A stretch of DNA of 64,000 nt from Engelhardtia mirabilis (GCF_007748095.1 NZ_CP036287.1:5518001-5582000), one strand, 5' to 3'. Counted from the stretch's first letter, positions 1 to 8,585 are shown. Numbers and translations are program-made. Notes: a model not told the origin generated them from the sequence alone.

Positions 1-2041
1 CTTCGCTGGGCCGATAGCGATCGGCCACGGCGCGGACGTCGCGTTCACAGCGCTCGTAGATGCCGGGCAGGGCGAAGAAGCGCGCGCGCTCGACCTCGTC
101 GTCGACCGCTCGCAATTCTTCGAGTCCCTGGCCGATGATCTCGGCACGCGCCGCGTCGGCTTCGCGCACGAGACCCTGTTCGAAGGGGTAGTCGCGCAGC
201 AGCTCGCCCCACAGGGCCAGCACGTCACCCAGTCGTCCGTCACGACCTGCGGCGCGAGCCCGCGTGGCGAGCTCGGTGGCGCCTTCGAGCTCGGCCTGGA
301 AGGAGAGTTGCAGGGTGAAACCGCCGGCGCCGGCCAGGTCGATCTCGAGCCGCTGACGTCCGCCGCGCTCGCTCGCGCGCACGTCGACGGGTCGGTCGAA
401 CAGAAGGCGCGTGAGCTGCACGCCGCCGCCCAGGAGTACGGAGTCGACCCCGCTCGAGTCGAAGTCCCCCGAGCGCGCGCGATAGCCGTCGACGCCGGTC
501 GTCGCCAGGGCGCGCCCGTCTTCGCCGATCAGCTCGGCCCGCGCCTCGATCCAGAGCTTGCCCGCCCCGCTGGCGTCGACCCGCACGCGCCCGTTGCCGT
601 CGGACCGCAGCTGCATCGTCGCGCTGCTGGCGAGCGGGCTCTCACCCCTGCCGATGCGCGCGGTGAGCAGGATCTCGGCGATGTGCTGCAGGCGGAGCTC
701 GGCGTTCCCGGGCGCGGCGGTGCCGAGCACGAAGTCCCCCACCGCGATCTCCACGGCGGCGGGCTCCGAGCTGACCACGATCGCCAGGTCGTCCACGGCG
801 ACCTCGCCGACATCCGAGTCCTCGTCGGTCGAGGGATCGGCGCTGCCGTCGCCGGCCGCAATGGTCAGTCGAGCCCGGTCGTAGCCGGCCGGAACCGCTG
901 CGCGCACCTCGAGGCGTTCGTCGACGTCGACTTCGGGCGCCCCGCTCCAGATCGTGAAGGGGCTCTTGAGCCCGCTGGAATCGGAGATCTCGAGGCCCAC
1001 GCGCGCCGTGGCCGATTCGGTCACGCGCACCGCAGCCGACGCGGCCAGGGTTCGACCGGCGAGGGCTCGTACCGGGGCCGTGGACGCGCGCACGCTGGCG
1101 CCACCGCTGGCGACGAAGCCCAAGCCGGACTGCCCGCTGGAGGCGTAGGCCCGGTCGGCCAGAAAGCGCCCTGCGCCGTCGGACTCGAGCAGGGACTCGG
1201 CGTCGTCGCCCTCGAGGTCGCCCCCCACGATCAGGTTGTCGGCGATCGCCAGGGGCTCCGCGCCGCCGGCACCGTCGTCCGCTTGGCCACCCGGATCGAG
1301 CAGCAGGAAAGCCGCCACGCCGATCCCGCCGAGCAACAGCGCGCCGACCGCGATCGTGACCAACGGAGAGCCGCGCTCGCGCCGGGAGCGCTCCAGGGCC
1401 GACTCGTCGATCGAGTGCAACTCGCCGGCCGAGGTGGGCGGGACCGATCGGGCCGCCGACGCGTCGGTCGGGAAGGTCTCCGGCGAGGGGCTCCCCGCAC
1501 GGGCGGTGGGCTGGCCGGCGGGCTGGCCGGTGGGCGCCGCGGTTCGAGCCGGCAGGCTGGCCGCGGGCATGGACCGGCCGAGGGGTTCGGCGACCGGGAT
1601 GGCGGGGATCGAAGGGGCTGAGCCGCCAAGGTCGATCTCGTCCTCGAGCATCGGCCCGCCGTCGTCGCCACCCAGGTCGATCTCGAGATCGATCTCGCCG
1701 GATCGGGGCCCGGCTGCCGGTGGCGCTGCCGACACCGCAGCCGACTCGGCGTCCGCCACGCTCAGCTCGACCTTTCCGATCCGCAGGGCCTGGCCCGGGG
1801 ACACATGGCCGCGCTCGATGCGCTTGCCTTCGATCAGCGTGCCGTTGGTGCTGCCGAGGTCCTCGACCGCCAGGCCGTCGCCGTCGGGCCGCACGAGGGC
1901 ATGGCGCCCCGAGACCGACGGATCGGCGATCACGAGGTCGTTGCCGTCGCGCCGCCCGATGAGCAGGCCGGAGCGGGGAACGGGGACGGACTCACCGCGG
2001 CGGTCGCCGCTCTCGAAGCGCAGGTTGAAGCGTTCAGTCAT
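1..2041 (-). CDS. FHA-domain transmembrane protein (3' end outside window)
   Basis: Reading from ATG at 2041, the first ~95 residues form a forkhead-associated domain, a phosphothreonine-binding fold: an IGRRDGNDLVI strand near residue 28, then PSVSGRHA, then DLGSTNGT near residue 66. A Pro/Ala/Ser-rich acidic linker follows, then one membrane segment near residues 225-248 (TIAVGALLLGGIGVAAFLLL). The remaining ~430 residues lie on the other side of the membrane and are rich in beta-strand-like repeats, possibly jelly-roll domains; I do not recognise the family. The frame is still open at base 1, so the protein exceeds 680 residues. The N-terminal FHA domain is expected to be cytoplasmic and to read Ser/Thr kinase output; kinases occur at 7524-8585 and 14044-16701. 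Divergent from rsmE. The FHA call is secure, the overall role is not. Confidence 0.8.
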   Translation of the reverse strand, partial: MTERFNLRFESGDRRGESVPVPRSGLLIGRRDGNDLVIADPSVSGRHALVRPDGDGLAVEDLGSTNGTLIEGKRIERGHVSPGQALRIGKVELSVADAESAAVSAAPPAAGPRSGEIDLEIDLGGDDGGPMLEDEIDLGGSAPSIPAIPVAEPLGRSMPAASLPARTAAPTGQPAGQPTARAGSPSPETFPTDASAARSVPPTSAGELHSIDESALERSRRERGSPLVTIAVGALLLGGIGVAAFLLLDPGGQADDGAGGAEPLAIADNLIVGGDLEGDDAESLLESDGAGRFLADRAYASSGQSGLGFVASGGASVRASTAPVRALAGRTLAASAAVRVTESATARVGLEISDSSGLKSPFTIWSGAPEVDVDERLEVRAAVPAGYDRARLTIAAGDGSADPSTDEDSDVGEVAVDDLAIVVSSEPAAVEIAVGDFVLGTAAPGNAELRLQHIAEILLTARIGRGESPLASSATMQLRSDGNGRVRVDASGAGKLWIEARAELIGEDGRALATTGVDGYRARSGDFDSSGVDSVLLGGGVQLTRLLFDRPVDVRASERGGRQRLEIDLAGAGGFTLQLSFQAELEGATELATRARAAGRDGRLGDVLALWGELLRDYPFEQGLVREADAARAEIIGQGLEELRAVDDEVERARFFALPGIYERCERDVRAVADRYRPSE

Positions 2042-2221
2042 CGACTGTTGCGGCCGGATCGAAGGCCCCGGACTGGGGCCCATGACAATACAACCGCGCC
2101 CGCCCTCGGTTACGGCGGCGCGGTGCGTGCGTCCCAGGTTAGTGCAGGCCGCTCGCGCCGTCACGGCCCGGACGCCGGTCCGGGACTGGCCCCGGAGGCG
2201 AGGAAGGGGCAGGATCCGTCC

Positions 2222-3016
2222 GTGGCGCGCCGGGATTCGACGCAGCGGGGTCCCCGCGACTTGGGCCGATTCTTCGTGGAGTCGGCCACAGCCGGCCCCG
2301 CTGCCGACGGGAGCGTTCCGCGGCTCGAGGGGCAGGAAGTCGAGCACGCCTTGCGTGTCCTGCGCGCGCAGCCAGGCGATCTCCTGACCGGCCTCGACGG
2401 ACGCGGCCACCGCTGGCCCCTGCGAGTGGTCCGCGCCGAGCGGCGCGATCTGGTCCTGGAGCCCGCCGGGGAGCCCGAACGGGAACCGGGTCCCGGAGAG
2501 CCGGGGGCCCCCTTGCCACCGATTCACGTCGCCGTGGCGCTGCCCCGCAGCGGTCGCCTGGAGCCCATGCTGGACCGCCTGACCCAACTCGGGGTCGCCC
2601 GCATCGAGCCCCTGCGATGCGCCTGGACCGGACCCGGCGAGCGCTGGCCCCGGCCGGAGCGCTTGACGCGGGTCCTGCGCGAGGCCACCAAGCAGTCTGG
2701 CCGCGCCTGGTTGCCAGAGCTTGCGGAGCCCGCGGAGGTCGAGCGCTGGCAGCCCCCGGGCGGGAGCGCCTGTGCCGTCCTGCACCCGACGGCCGAGCAG
2801 CCGCTCTTGTCCTGGGCCAGGGGGCTGACCGCGGCACCCGGCGACCCCATCTGCCTGGTCATCGGGCCCGAGGGCGGCTTCCAGACCCAGGAGCTGGAGG
2901 CGCTGGCGGCCTCCGGTGCCGCGCCGGTCCGCCTCGGCCCCCACGTGCTGCGGATCGAGACCGCTGCCGAGGCCGCTGCCAGCGTATTGATCGCCTGCCT
3001 GCTGGCCCCGGGCTGA
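2222..3016 (+). CDS. rsmE: 16S rRNA (uracil-1498-N3)-methyltransferase, RsmE family
   Basis: 264 residues from GTG at 2222, the usual RsmE length. The N-terminal part is the RsmE PUA-like domain (GRFFVESA... EVEHALRVLRAQPGD). The C-terminal part is a SPOUT methyltransferase domain with the knot signatures LVIGPEGGF near residue 218 and RLGPHVLRIETAAEAA near residue 240, which form the S-adenosylmethionine site. The family methylates N3 of U1498 in 16S rRNA in the assembled 30S subunit. The frame stays open upstream to 1805, but that part overlaps the divergent FHA gene and lacks family similarity, so I chose the GTG beside the conserved N-terminus. CAGGAT lies 6 bases before it. Confidence 0.9.
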   Translation: MARRDSTQRGPRDLGRFFVESATAGPAADGSVPRLEGQEVEHALRVLRAQPGDLLTGLDGRGHRWPLRVVRAERRDLVLEPAGEPEREPGPGEPGAPLPPIHVAVALPRSGRLEPMLDRLTQLGVARIEPLRCAWTGPGERWPRPERLTRVLREATKQSGRAWLPELAEPAEVERWQPPGGSACAVLHPTAEQPLLSWARGLTAAPGDPICLVIGPEGGFQTQELEALAASGAAPVRLGPHVLRIETAAEAAASVLIACLLAPG

Positions 3017-3073
3017 GGCCGACGAGCGGCCGCCGCACGGCCGTCAGGACCAGAGGATCGGGCGGGACTTCCA

Positions 3074-3110
3074 GAAAAAGGAGAGGGCCAGCGCCCCCCA
3101 GCGCTGGCCC
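3074..3110 (-). terminator. Intrinsic terminator, minus strand
   Basis: A perfect 10-bp stem (3085-3094 with 3101-3110, GGGCCAGCGC and complement) has a 6-base loop. Read on the minus strand it is followed by CTCTCC and five T (3075-3079), the layout of a Rho-independent terminator. It ends a minus-strand transcript arriving from the radC side. There is no T run on the plus side, so it is a weak candidate for ending rsmE. Confidence 0.7.
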
Positions 3111-3127
3111 TCGCGTCCCGTACCCAC

Positions 3128-3311
3128 GTTGGAGAGGAGCTTTCGATCCCCTCGCACAGGTGAGAGCCCCATCCGCCGGGGAACCGAACGATCGGAAGCC
3201 GAAGTCCCCCAAAGTAGCCCCGAGAATTCGCGAGCGGACCGGCCTCGAGTGCCCAGGCAGCCCCCAGGGGCCCCGTGAGACCGGTCCGAGTCCGGAATTC
3301 CTCTCCACTGT
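3128..3311 (-). ncRNA. Candidate structured small RNA (class unknown)
   Basis: The 592 bases between rsmE and radC have no convincing gene. Within them nested inverted repeats fit one ~180-nt folded RNA on the minus strand: a 9-bp end stem (3130-3138 with 3299-3307), GAATTC pairing at 3224-3229 with 3295-3300 (sharing two bases with the end stem), and an 8-bp CGGACCGG stem (3235-3242 with 3281-3288). About 20 bases downstream sits the terminator at 3074-3110. A closing stem at ~180 nt with an apical arm recalls 6S RNA, but I see no 6S consensus and do not assign a class. It could also be a long radC 3' region. Confidence 0.35.
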
Positions 3312-3386
3312 TCCCGCCCGATTGGCGGATCGCAGGGGATCCGGCGCCATGCTGCGGATGGAACGCCAGCCTCCCGAATGGGATGG

Positions 3387-3412
3387 GGCCGGCGCCCCCC
3401 GGCACCGGCCCC
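3387..3412. repeat. GC-rich hairpin in rsmE-radC gap
   Basis: GGGGCCGG and CCGGCCCC (8 bp) enclose about ten C/G-rich bases. There is no adjoining T run, so this is a structural element rather than an evident terminator. It lies between the candidate RNA and radC. Confidence 0.4.
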
Positions 3413-3608
3413 GATCACGTCCCAAACCCACGACAGAAGAGGCTTTCGCTGGTGGTTAGGCCGGCGGGCCTCGTTCCGTCAAAGGGCCCAGCCGGAGATC
3501 GTCGAGGTCCGAACGCGGGGTTCCGTGAACTCCTGGAAATTCTTGCCGGCGCGGGATCCGGTTGGGCCCGACTACTCCTTCGCGCCCCGAAACCGGCCTC
3601 CCAGCCTC

Positions 3609-4772
3609 TCAGAAGCCCATCCGGCGGCGGAGTGAGACATAGCGCCCATCTCCGAGGACCAGATGATCGAGCAGGGGAACCCCCAGGAGCCGCCCCACAT
3701 CGAGGAGCCGGCGGGTCACCTCGCGGTCCTCGGAGCTGGGCTCGGGGTCCCCGCTGGGGTGGTTGTGGGCTACCAGAACGGCGGCGGCGCCCTCGCGGAC
3801 TGCGGGCCCGAAGACCTCTCGGGGGTGGACCAAAGACGTGGTCAGGGTCCCTACCGCGACGCAGTGTCGCCGGATCAGACGGTGGCGCCCGTCGAGCAAC
3901 AGCACCTGGAAGGTCTCTCGATCCAGGCCCCGGCACTCGGTCGACAGCAACTGGAAGGCCGCCTCTGGATCGGCCACCGAGGCTCGCGGATCCAGCCGCG
4001 ACCGCTCCACCCGCCGGCCCAGCTCGAAGGCGGCGGCCAGCCTCTCCGCCGAGGCAAGGTCCAAGTCGAGCCGTCGCTCCAGATCCGCCGGCCGGGCGCG
4101 GGACAGGGCTCCCAGGTCCCCTTCCCCCAGGCGAATGCCGACTCCTCGGCCGGGGCCCCCACCGCCGCCAGCCGGTCCGGTCGCGTCGGAGCGCGCCCCA
4201 GATCGCTCGACCGCGCCGCCCCCGCAGACCAGCTCGATGAGCCCGATCAAGGAAGCGCCCTCGACGGTCTGCGCCGACCGACGGACCGCCTGGCTCCCTG
4301 CGTCCGAGACGATCTCGCCCAAGGGGGTCACGACCGGAGGAGCGCCGTCCGGAATGGCACCGTCCGGAATGGCACCGTCCGGAAGGGCACCGTCCGAAAG
4401 CGGAGCGCTCGGACGCGTAGCGTTCGCATCAGGGCCGGCGCTGTCGAAGCCGACCACACTCACCCGTAGCGCGCCCTGCCCTTCGCGATCCACGGTGCTT
4501 GGCTCGCTGTCGCTCTCGACGTCGGCGTGTGGCGCAAGACTCGTCACTACCGCCCGATCCACGGTCGCACAGGACTCGAGGGAATCGCACGTCTCCGGTG
4601 TTCGGTGCGGAGGTTGGGGCGCCGCGACCTGCTGCGGAATGACCTGCCGCGGGAAGGCACCGCCCGAGCCTTCGGCTGTACGACCAGACTCCGTCCCACT
4701 CCCGTCCGTTGCCCCGGACAGGGCGACCGTCGATCGAGTTCCACGTCGAGCCACAGCAGATGGACGGATCAC
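3609..4772 (-). CDS. radC: RadC family protein (JAB/MPN domain) with long N-terminal extension
   Basis: The C-terminal ~125 residues are a RadC JAB domain with the metal motif AHNHPSGDPEPSSEDREVT (His336, His338 and the downstream Asp) and the family ending. Before it (about residues 225-255) is the remnant of the RadC helix-hairpin-helix part, ending in LAAAFELGRRVERSRL. Typical RadC proteins are ~225 residues; this frame gives 387. The first ~150 residues are low-complexity and include a PDGA-type repeat coded by the 15-bp tandem repeat at 4342-4401, so the true start may lie downstream. RadC was once tied to DNA repair, but the JAB fold suggests a metal-dependent hydrolase and its cell role is unsettled. 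No operon partner. Confidence 0.8.
   Translation of the reverse strand: MIRPSAVARRGTRSTVALSGATDGSGTESGRTAEGSGGAFPRQVIPQQVAAPQPPHRTPETCDSLESCATVDRAVVTSLAPHADVESDSEPSTVDREGQGALRVSVVGFDSAGPDANATRPSAPLSDGALPDGAIPDGAIPDGAPPVVTPLGEIVSDAGSQAVRRSAQTVEGASLIGLIELVCGGGAVERSGARSDATGPAGGGGGPGRGVGIRLGEGDLGALSRARPADLERRLDLDLASAERLAAAFELGRRVERSRLDPRASVADPEAAFQLLSTECRGLDRETFQVLLLDGRHRLIRRHCVAVGTLTTSLVHPREVFGPAVREGAAAVLVAHNHPSGDPEPSSEDREVTRRLLDVGRLLGVPLLDHLVLGDGRYVSLRRRMGF
4342..4401. repeat. 15-bp tandem repeat, four copies, inside radC
   Basis: Units at 4342, 4357, 4372 and 4387 follow GCACCGTCCGGAATG with one to three changes each. The period is a multiple of three, so on the minus strand it adds the five-residue repeat PDGA(I/L) to the radC frame without shifting it. 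Confidence 0.9.
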
Positions 4773-5014
4773 GCGGTGCTCGGTTGCACCACATTCGGGA
4801 TCAATCGCAATGGATGCGATTCGAGTGCAGCAATCGCGCGCGATCGGCGTTCACGGGTACGCGACGAGGCGTGATCCCGAGCCGGAGACGGTCGTTACTC
4901 GCCTTCATCCCGAGCTGGAGACATTTATGCGACGGCTTCACAGAAGGTGGGCAACAAGGTGGTATCCGCCGGCCGATCTACGTACTTGAAGGGTTAGTTC
5001 CCCATGGAGCAGCG
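4773..5014. other. Intergenic region upstream of radC
   Basis: I see no convincing gene here. GC content is visibly lower than in the flanking genes and codon bias is absent in all frames, which fits non-coding or decaying sequence. It probably carries the radC promoter on the minus strand. Confidence 0.4.
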
Positions 5015-5200
5015 ATGATCGGTTTCACAACGACCTGCCTCGTCATCCTCGTGGGAGCTTGGGTAGCAGAAACTGCCTTGTTCCTCCTGAGCTACAGGTC
5101 CGCCGTCCTGGCCGAGGGTGGTGGAGTTTTGGACACCGCGACAACATCGGGTTCGATGCGGCCGGCACGCAACGAGGAGTGCGTGAAGCATCGAACTTGA
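5015..5200 (+). CDS. Possible small single-span membrane protein
   Basis: A 61-residue frame from ATG at 5015 has GGAG five bases before the start. It encodes one hydrophobic stretch (LVILVGAWVAETALFLL, about residues 9-26) and a polar, charged tail. The local base composition is less GC-rich than in neighbouring genes and third positions lack the usual G/C bias, so it may be a chance frame or a remnant. No family recognised. Confidence 0.25.
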   Translation: MIGFTTTCLVILVGAWVAETALFLLSYRSAVLAEGGGVLDTATTSGSMRPARNEECVKHRT

Positions 5201-5457
5201 TGGGCGGGAACCTCCTGTAGCCGGGTTTCGGAGGCGCCTTCGGGCGCGATGTTCGGGCGGCCGCGCTCCTGACGCGGTCGCCCGCTCTTCGTTCGGGCGG
5301 ACTGCGTTCGGGCGGACTGCGTTCGGGCGGAAGGTGCCTTCACCCGCCTGCGACTCGGGCGGACTGGACGATCGACCGTCCGAGATGCGGGCGCGGTACG
5401 AGAGACCGTTGGTGGGCCGGCGCGCATCGGGCCAGAACTCCAGCGCCGCGATCCAGC
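5201..5457. other. Non-coding gap with short tandem repeats
   Basis: No gene supported. It contains the 15-bp tandem repeat at 5291-5330 and ends in a 13-bp direct duplication that overlaps the stop codon of the next minus-strand gene. Confidence 0.5.
5291..5330. repeat. 15-bp tandem repeat, 2.7 copies
   Basis: GTTCGGGCGGACTGC occurs at 5291-5305 and 5306-5320 exactly, and a third partial copy covers 5321-5330. Same period as the repeat inside radC but unrelated sequence. Confidence 0.9.
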
Positions 5458-5473
5458 TCAGCGATCCAGCTCA
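5448..5473. repeat. 13-bp direct duplication across a stop codon
   Basis: GCGATCCAGCTCA occurs twice back to back (5448-5460 and 5461-5473). The stop codon of the peptidase gene (5458-5460) is in the first copy, so the duplication repeats the codons for the last residues. Confidence 0.85.
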
Positions 5474-6651
5474 GCTGCCAAATCTTCGAGCAGCCGCTCG
5501 AGCGGGTAGCCCAGGCGCTGCTCGAACTCCTCGGCGGCAGTTGAGCCCCTCGAGCTGGCGCTGACCAAGTCGGCGAGGAAACGCTCGCCGTGGAAGCGAA
5601 CGATGTAGTCCACGAGCAGCAGCGACTCGGCGTAGGCGCGACTGATCGCCTCCGCTTCGCCCAGGGCACTGAAGCTCCCCGACAGGTCCGCGAGAGGCCG
5701 CAGGGGATGGCCACCCAGCCGCAGCTCGGCACTCCTCAGGTCCCGCTCGCGATCGCCGGCGCTCGCGCCATCGGCCTCGAGCCACTGGGCTACGCCCTCG
5801 TTCAACCAACCGGGAACCCCGCGGCCTCCGAGGCTGGCCACGAAGGCATGGGCCAGCTCGTGGCGAACCGTGCGCGTCCACGCACCCCGTTGGCTGCGGA
5901 GGTCGTCGACCAGGATGCGGATCACCCCGTCGAAGGCGCCGCCGGCCCAGTGGCCGAGCCCCGTCGCCTGGTGGAACTGATCGCGCTCGTACAGGACCAC
6001 GCGAATGCGCTCGTCGGCGACTAGCACCGGATCGTGGCTGAAGAAGATCCAGAACTCGCCGTAGGCGCCTTCGAGCACGTCGACGACGTCCTGCCAACCG
6101 CCTACCAGATCGGTGCGATCCCCGTCGAAGGACAGGTTGAAGCGCATCGAATCGAAACCGGCGAAATCCTGCTCGACTGCGGCCATGCGCTCCCAGCGCT
6201 CGAGCAACTGCGCGATGGCCTCGTCGTCCGGATCGAGCTGCACCGCGCGGATGATGTCGGCCAGGGCCGCTTCGCGGTTGCCCCCCGCGCGGTCGTACTC
6301 GTAGGTCGCCCGGCGATAGAGCGCCCGGGCCAGGTTGCTGGCGAAGAGCTGCTGGTCGGGGCGCGCCTCGACACACTCCTCGAGCAGCGCGATCGCCTGG
6401 TCCAACTCGCCCTCGTCGAGCAGCCCGCAGGCCTCGTTGTTCTGCAGGGTCCACCGCCGCAGGTCGTCGTCGGCAGAGGCGTCCTGTTCGTCGACGGTGG
6501 CAGGGCGGCGGGAGGCCACGAGATCCGATCGCGGAGCCTCGATCGCGGCCCCCTCGGGTTGCAACCGCGGATCAGCGGACTCGCGCAGCGCGACCCACAG
6601 GCCACCGCCCATCAGCACCAGTCCCAGAAGCGTCGCGATGAATCCACGCAC
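5458..6651 (-). CDS. Membrane-anchored gluzincin metallopeptidase with TPR-like region (peptidase MA family)
   Basis: 397 residues. An N-terminal membrane segment (residues 4-21, IATLLGLVLMGGGLWVAL) anchors an extracytoplasmic protein. About residues 65-150 look like tetratricopeptide helices (NEACGLLDEGELDQAIALLE and following). The C-terminal half is a peptidase-MA-type zinc domain with HELAH (His264, Glu265, His268) and a downstream GWLNEGVAQWLE that supplies the third ligand. All expected catalytic residues are present. Its start is 9 bases after the YkgJ gene, itself overlapping a kinase gene, so the three form one unit. Substrate unknown. Confidence 0.8.
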   Translation of the reverse strand: MRGFIATLLGLVLMGGGLWVALRESADPRLQPEGAAIEAPRSDLVASRRPATVDEQDASADDDLRRWTLQNNEACGLLDEGELDQAIALLEECVEARPDQQLFASNLARALYRRATYEYDRAGGNREAALADIIRAVQLDPDDEAIAQLLERWERMAAVEQDFAGFDSMRFNLSFDGDRTDLVGGWQDVVDVLEGAYGEFWIFFSHDPVLVADERIRVVLYERDQFHQATGLGHWAGGAFDGVIRILVDDLRSQRGAWTRTVRHELAHAFVASLGGRGVPGWLNEGVAQWLEADGASAGDRERDLRSAELRLGGHPLRPLADLSGSFSALGEAEAISRAYAESLLLVDYIVRFHGERFLADLVSASSRGSTAAEEFEQRLGYPLERLLEDLAAELDR

Positions 6652-6660
6652 AGTCGTCTC

Positions 6661-7527
6661 TCAGTCTCCTTCCGGGGCTCCAGGTGTCAGTTCGTCGGCG
6701 ACCCCGACCCCGCGCGCCGCCAGTAGAGCCGGAAACGGCGCGTAGGTGGGCGAGTAGCCGTGTTCGGCCTCGATCGCGCGGATGCGCCCGAGCAACTCCT
6801 CGTGCACGGCCTGGAGCGCGTCCTGGGTCTGGGGATCACAGAAGTACGTCCGACAACCCAGGGGTCTTCCCGCGCGGGCCGTGCAACGGCCGCCCACGTG
6901 GTACGGACAGCGTCCGGGGGCCGCGGGGGGTGGGGCCACGGGCCCGCGGTCGGCGGCGAAGTCGGCCTCCAGGGCGGTCGCGTAGAGGTCGTGCCCGGCC
7001 TCCTCGAAGCGGCAGCAGACGCCCCGCGCCAGGCACACCGACCCCGAGCGCTCGATCACCACCTCCAGCTCGGCGTACAGCGCCTCCAGGGCCGCGAAGG
7101 CCGCCTCGCGCGCGGCCCCGTCCACGATCGGCTCGATGCCGGGGCAGACCTCCCGGGCGCGTTCGAAGCCCCGCTCGTCCTCGAGCACGCTTTCCCAGTA
7201 GGGAAAGCGTCGGCAGTGGTCGGGCCGAGCGGCGTAGACGGTGCAGTGGTTGGTGCCCTCGAGCAGGGCGCAGCGGCCTCGGCCCCCGTCCTCGGTGCGC
7301 TCGCGCAGGGCCAGGCGCAGATCACCGCTCTCGGGGTGCGGCACCCGACGCAGGAAGGAACTGGCGAAGACTTCGACCCCCAGCCCGAGGGCCCCCGCCA
7401 GGGACGGGATCTCGGCCTCGTCGACCCACACGAATCCGTCGCCGGCGGTGCAACAACGACCGCTGCGTTGACAACGAAAGCGGAACGGACGCACGCCCGC
7501 CAGGCCGAGCTGCTGGTCGGCGCTCAT
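6661..7527 (-). CDS. Double YkgJ-type cysteine-cluster protein
   Basis: 288 residues with two copies of the YkgJ/UPF0153 Cys-cluster domain. The first has FRCQRSGRCC (Cys19, Cys25, Cys26), then a CALLEGTNHCTVYAARPDHC segment. The second has VCLARGVCCRF, then CPYHVGGRCTARAGRPLGC and a final YFC. These clusters are thought to bind a metal or Fe-S centre; the biochemical role is not established. A tandem pair is unusual, since most family members have one. The start overlaps the end of the upstream kinase by 4 bases (ATGA), implying translational coupling. Confidence 0.8.
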   Translation of the reverse strand: MSADQQLGLAGVRPFRFRCQRSGRCCTAGDGFVWVDEAEIPSLAGALGLGVEVFASSFLRRVPHPESGDLRLALRERTEDGGRGRCALLEGTNHCTVYAARPDHCRRFPYWESVLEDERGFERAREVCPGIEPIVDGAAREAAFAALEALYAELEVVIERSGSVCLARGVCCRFEEAGHDLYATALEADFAADRGPVAPPPAAPGRCPYHVGGRCTARAGRPLGCRTYFCDPQTQDALQAVHEELLGRIRAIEAEHGYSPTYAPFPALLAARGVGVADELTPGAPEGD

Positions 7528-8585
7528 CGCCGCCTGCGCCGCAGTCGCGACGGGCGCTGGGAGGGGGCCTTGAGATTGAGCGTCTCGCGACCCTCCACCT
7601 GCGCGCGCACGTCGGCGATCAGCTCGGTCCAGCTCTGGTAGCGGTCGTCCGCGTCCTTGGACATCATCTTCTCGACGAAGTACTGCACGTGGGGCGACAG
7701 CCCGCGCCCCTGCAGCTCCTTCGATTCGAGCGACGCGAAGATCTGCTTGGCGAGCACCTCGCGATCGTCCGAGCCCTCGAAGGGCAAGCGCCCGACGAGC
7801 AGGTGGAACAGGGTCACGCCCAGGCTGTAGATGTCCGAGCGCGAGTCCCCGCTCGCCGCGCCCGAGGCTTCCTCGGGCGACAGGTAGGCCACCGTGCCCG
7901 CGGCCGCACCGGGCGCGCTGGACTGGCCCTTGTCCGCGACCGCCAGCCCCAGGTCGATCAGCACCACGCGCCCGTCGCGGGCCAGCATCACGTTGCCGGG
8001 CTTCACATCGCGGTGCACGACTCCCTGGCGCTCGAGGTGTTCGAGCACGCGGGCCACCTCGAGCACGATCCGCAGGGCCTCGCCCTCCTCGAAGGGTTCG
8101 CCCTCATCGAGGTGCTCGAGCAGCGTGCGGCCCTCGATGGCCTCGAGTCGCATGAATACGGTCGCTCCGGCGCGGGCGGCCCCGTCGCAGGCCACCAGGT
8201 TCTCGTGCGGATGGGCGCACAGCAGCTTGGCCTCCGCCGCGAAGGCACGCAGGGCCGCCGGTTGCGCTGCCAGGTCCGGGCGCAGAACTTTGAGGGCGAC
8301 GCGGCGCTTGCGGCGCAGGTCGGTGGCGGCCCAGACGTCCGCGGTGCCGCCGCGGCCGAGGCGCTCGATCAGTCGGTAGCCGGGGATCTCGGGCTGCTCG
8401 CCGCAGCGCGTGCGACGCAGCTCGTCGACTTCGGTCTCGGCGAGCCCGAGGGCCTGTGCGAACAGGGCCGCCGGCTCGCCCCCGGCGCGGATCCCGTCCA
8501 TCAGACCCTCCGCCTGCTGAACGTCGAGCCGCCCGTGGTGCACGAGCAGCGCTAGGAACTCGGGGTCGGTGATGGGTTCGGACAT
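7524..8585 (-). CDS. Serine/threonine protein kinase, PknB-like, soluble
   Basis: 353 residues from ATG at 8585. About 75 helical residues precede a Hanks-type kinase domain: GRGGTADVW glycine loop, VALKVL lysine, HRDVKPGN catalytic loop near residue 190, IDLGLA in place of the usual DFG, AYLSPEE in place of APE, and SDIYSLGVTLFHLLVGRLPF. The Asp of DLG is kept, so it is probably active. There is no membrane segment and the tail is Arg-rich (RLRRRRR). It leads the unit with the YkgJ and peptidase genes. TATGCT lies 18 bases upstream of the start. The minus-strand frame continues far upstream, but that region overlaps other genes. Confidence 0.9.
   Translation of the reverse strand: MSEPITDPEFLALLVHHGRLDVQQAEGLMDGIRAGGEPAALFAQALGLAETEVDELRRTRCGEQPEIPGYRLIERLGRGGTADVWAATDLRRKRRVALKVLRPDLAAQPAALRAFAAEAKLLCAHPHENLVACDGAARAGATVFMRLEAIEGRTLLEHLDEGEPFEEGEALRIVLEVARVLEHLERQGVVHRDVKPGNVMLARDGRVVLIDLGLAVADKGQSSAPGAAAGTVAYLSPEEASGAASGDSRSDIYSLGVTLFHLLVGRLPFEGSDDREVLAKQIFASLESKELQGRGLSPHVQYFVEKMMSKDADDRYQSWTELIADVRAQVEGRETLNLKAPSQRPSRLRRRRR

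Noticed and set aside
1805..2221. N-terminal extension of RsmE
   Set aside because: It overlaps the divergent FHA gene and has no similarity to the family; GTG 2222 gives the normal length.
5083..5101. tRNA-like start GGACCTGTAGCTCAGGAG on the minus strand
   Set aside because: No anticodon stem, T-arm or acceptor pairing follows.
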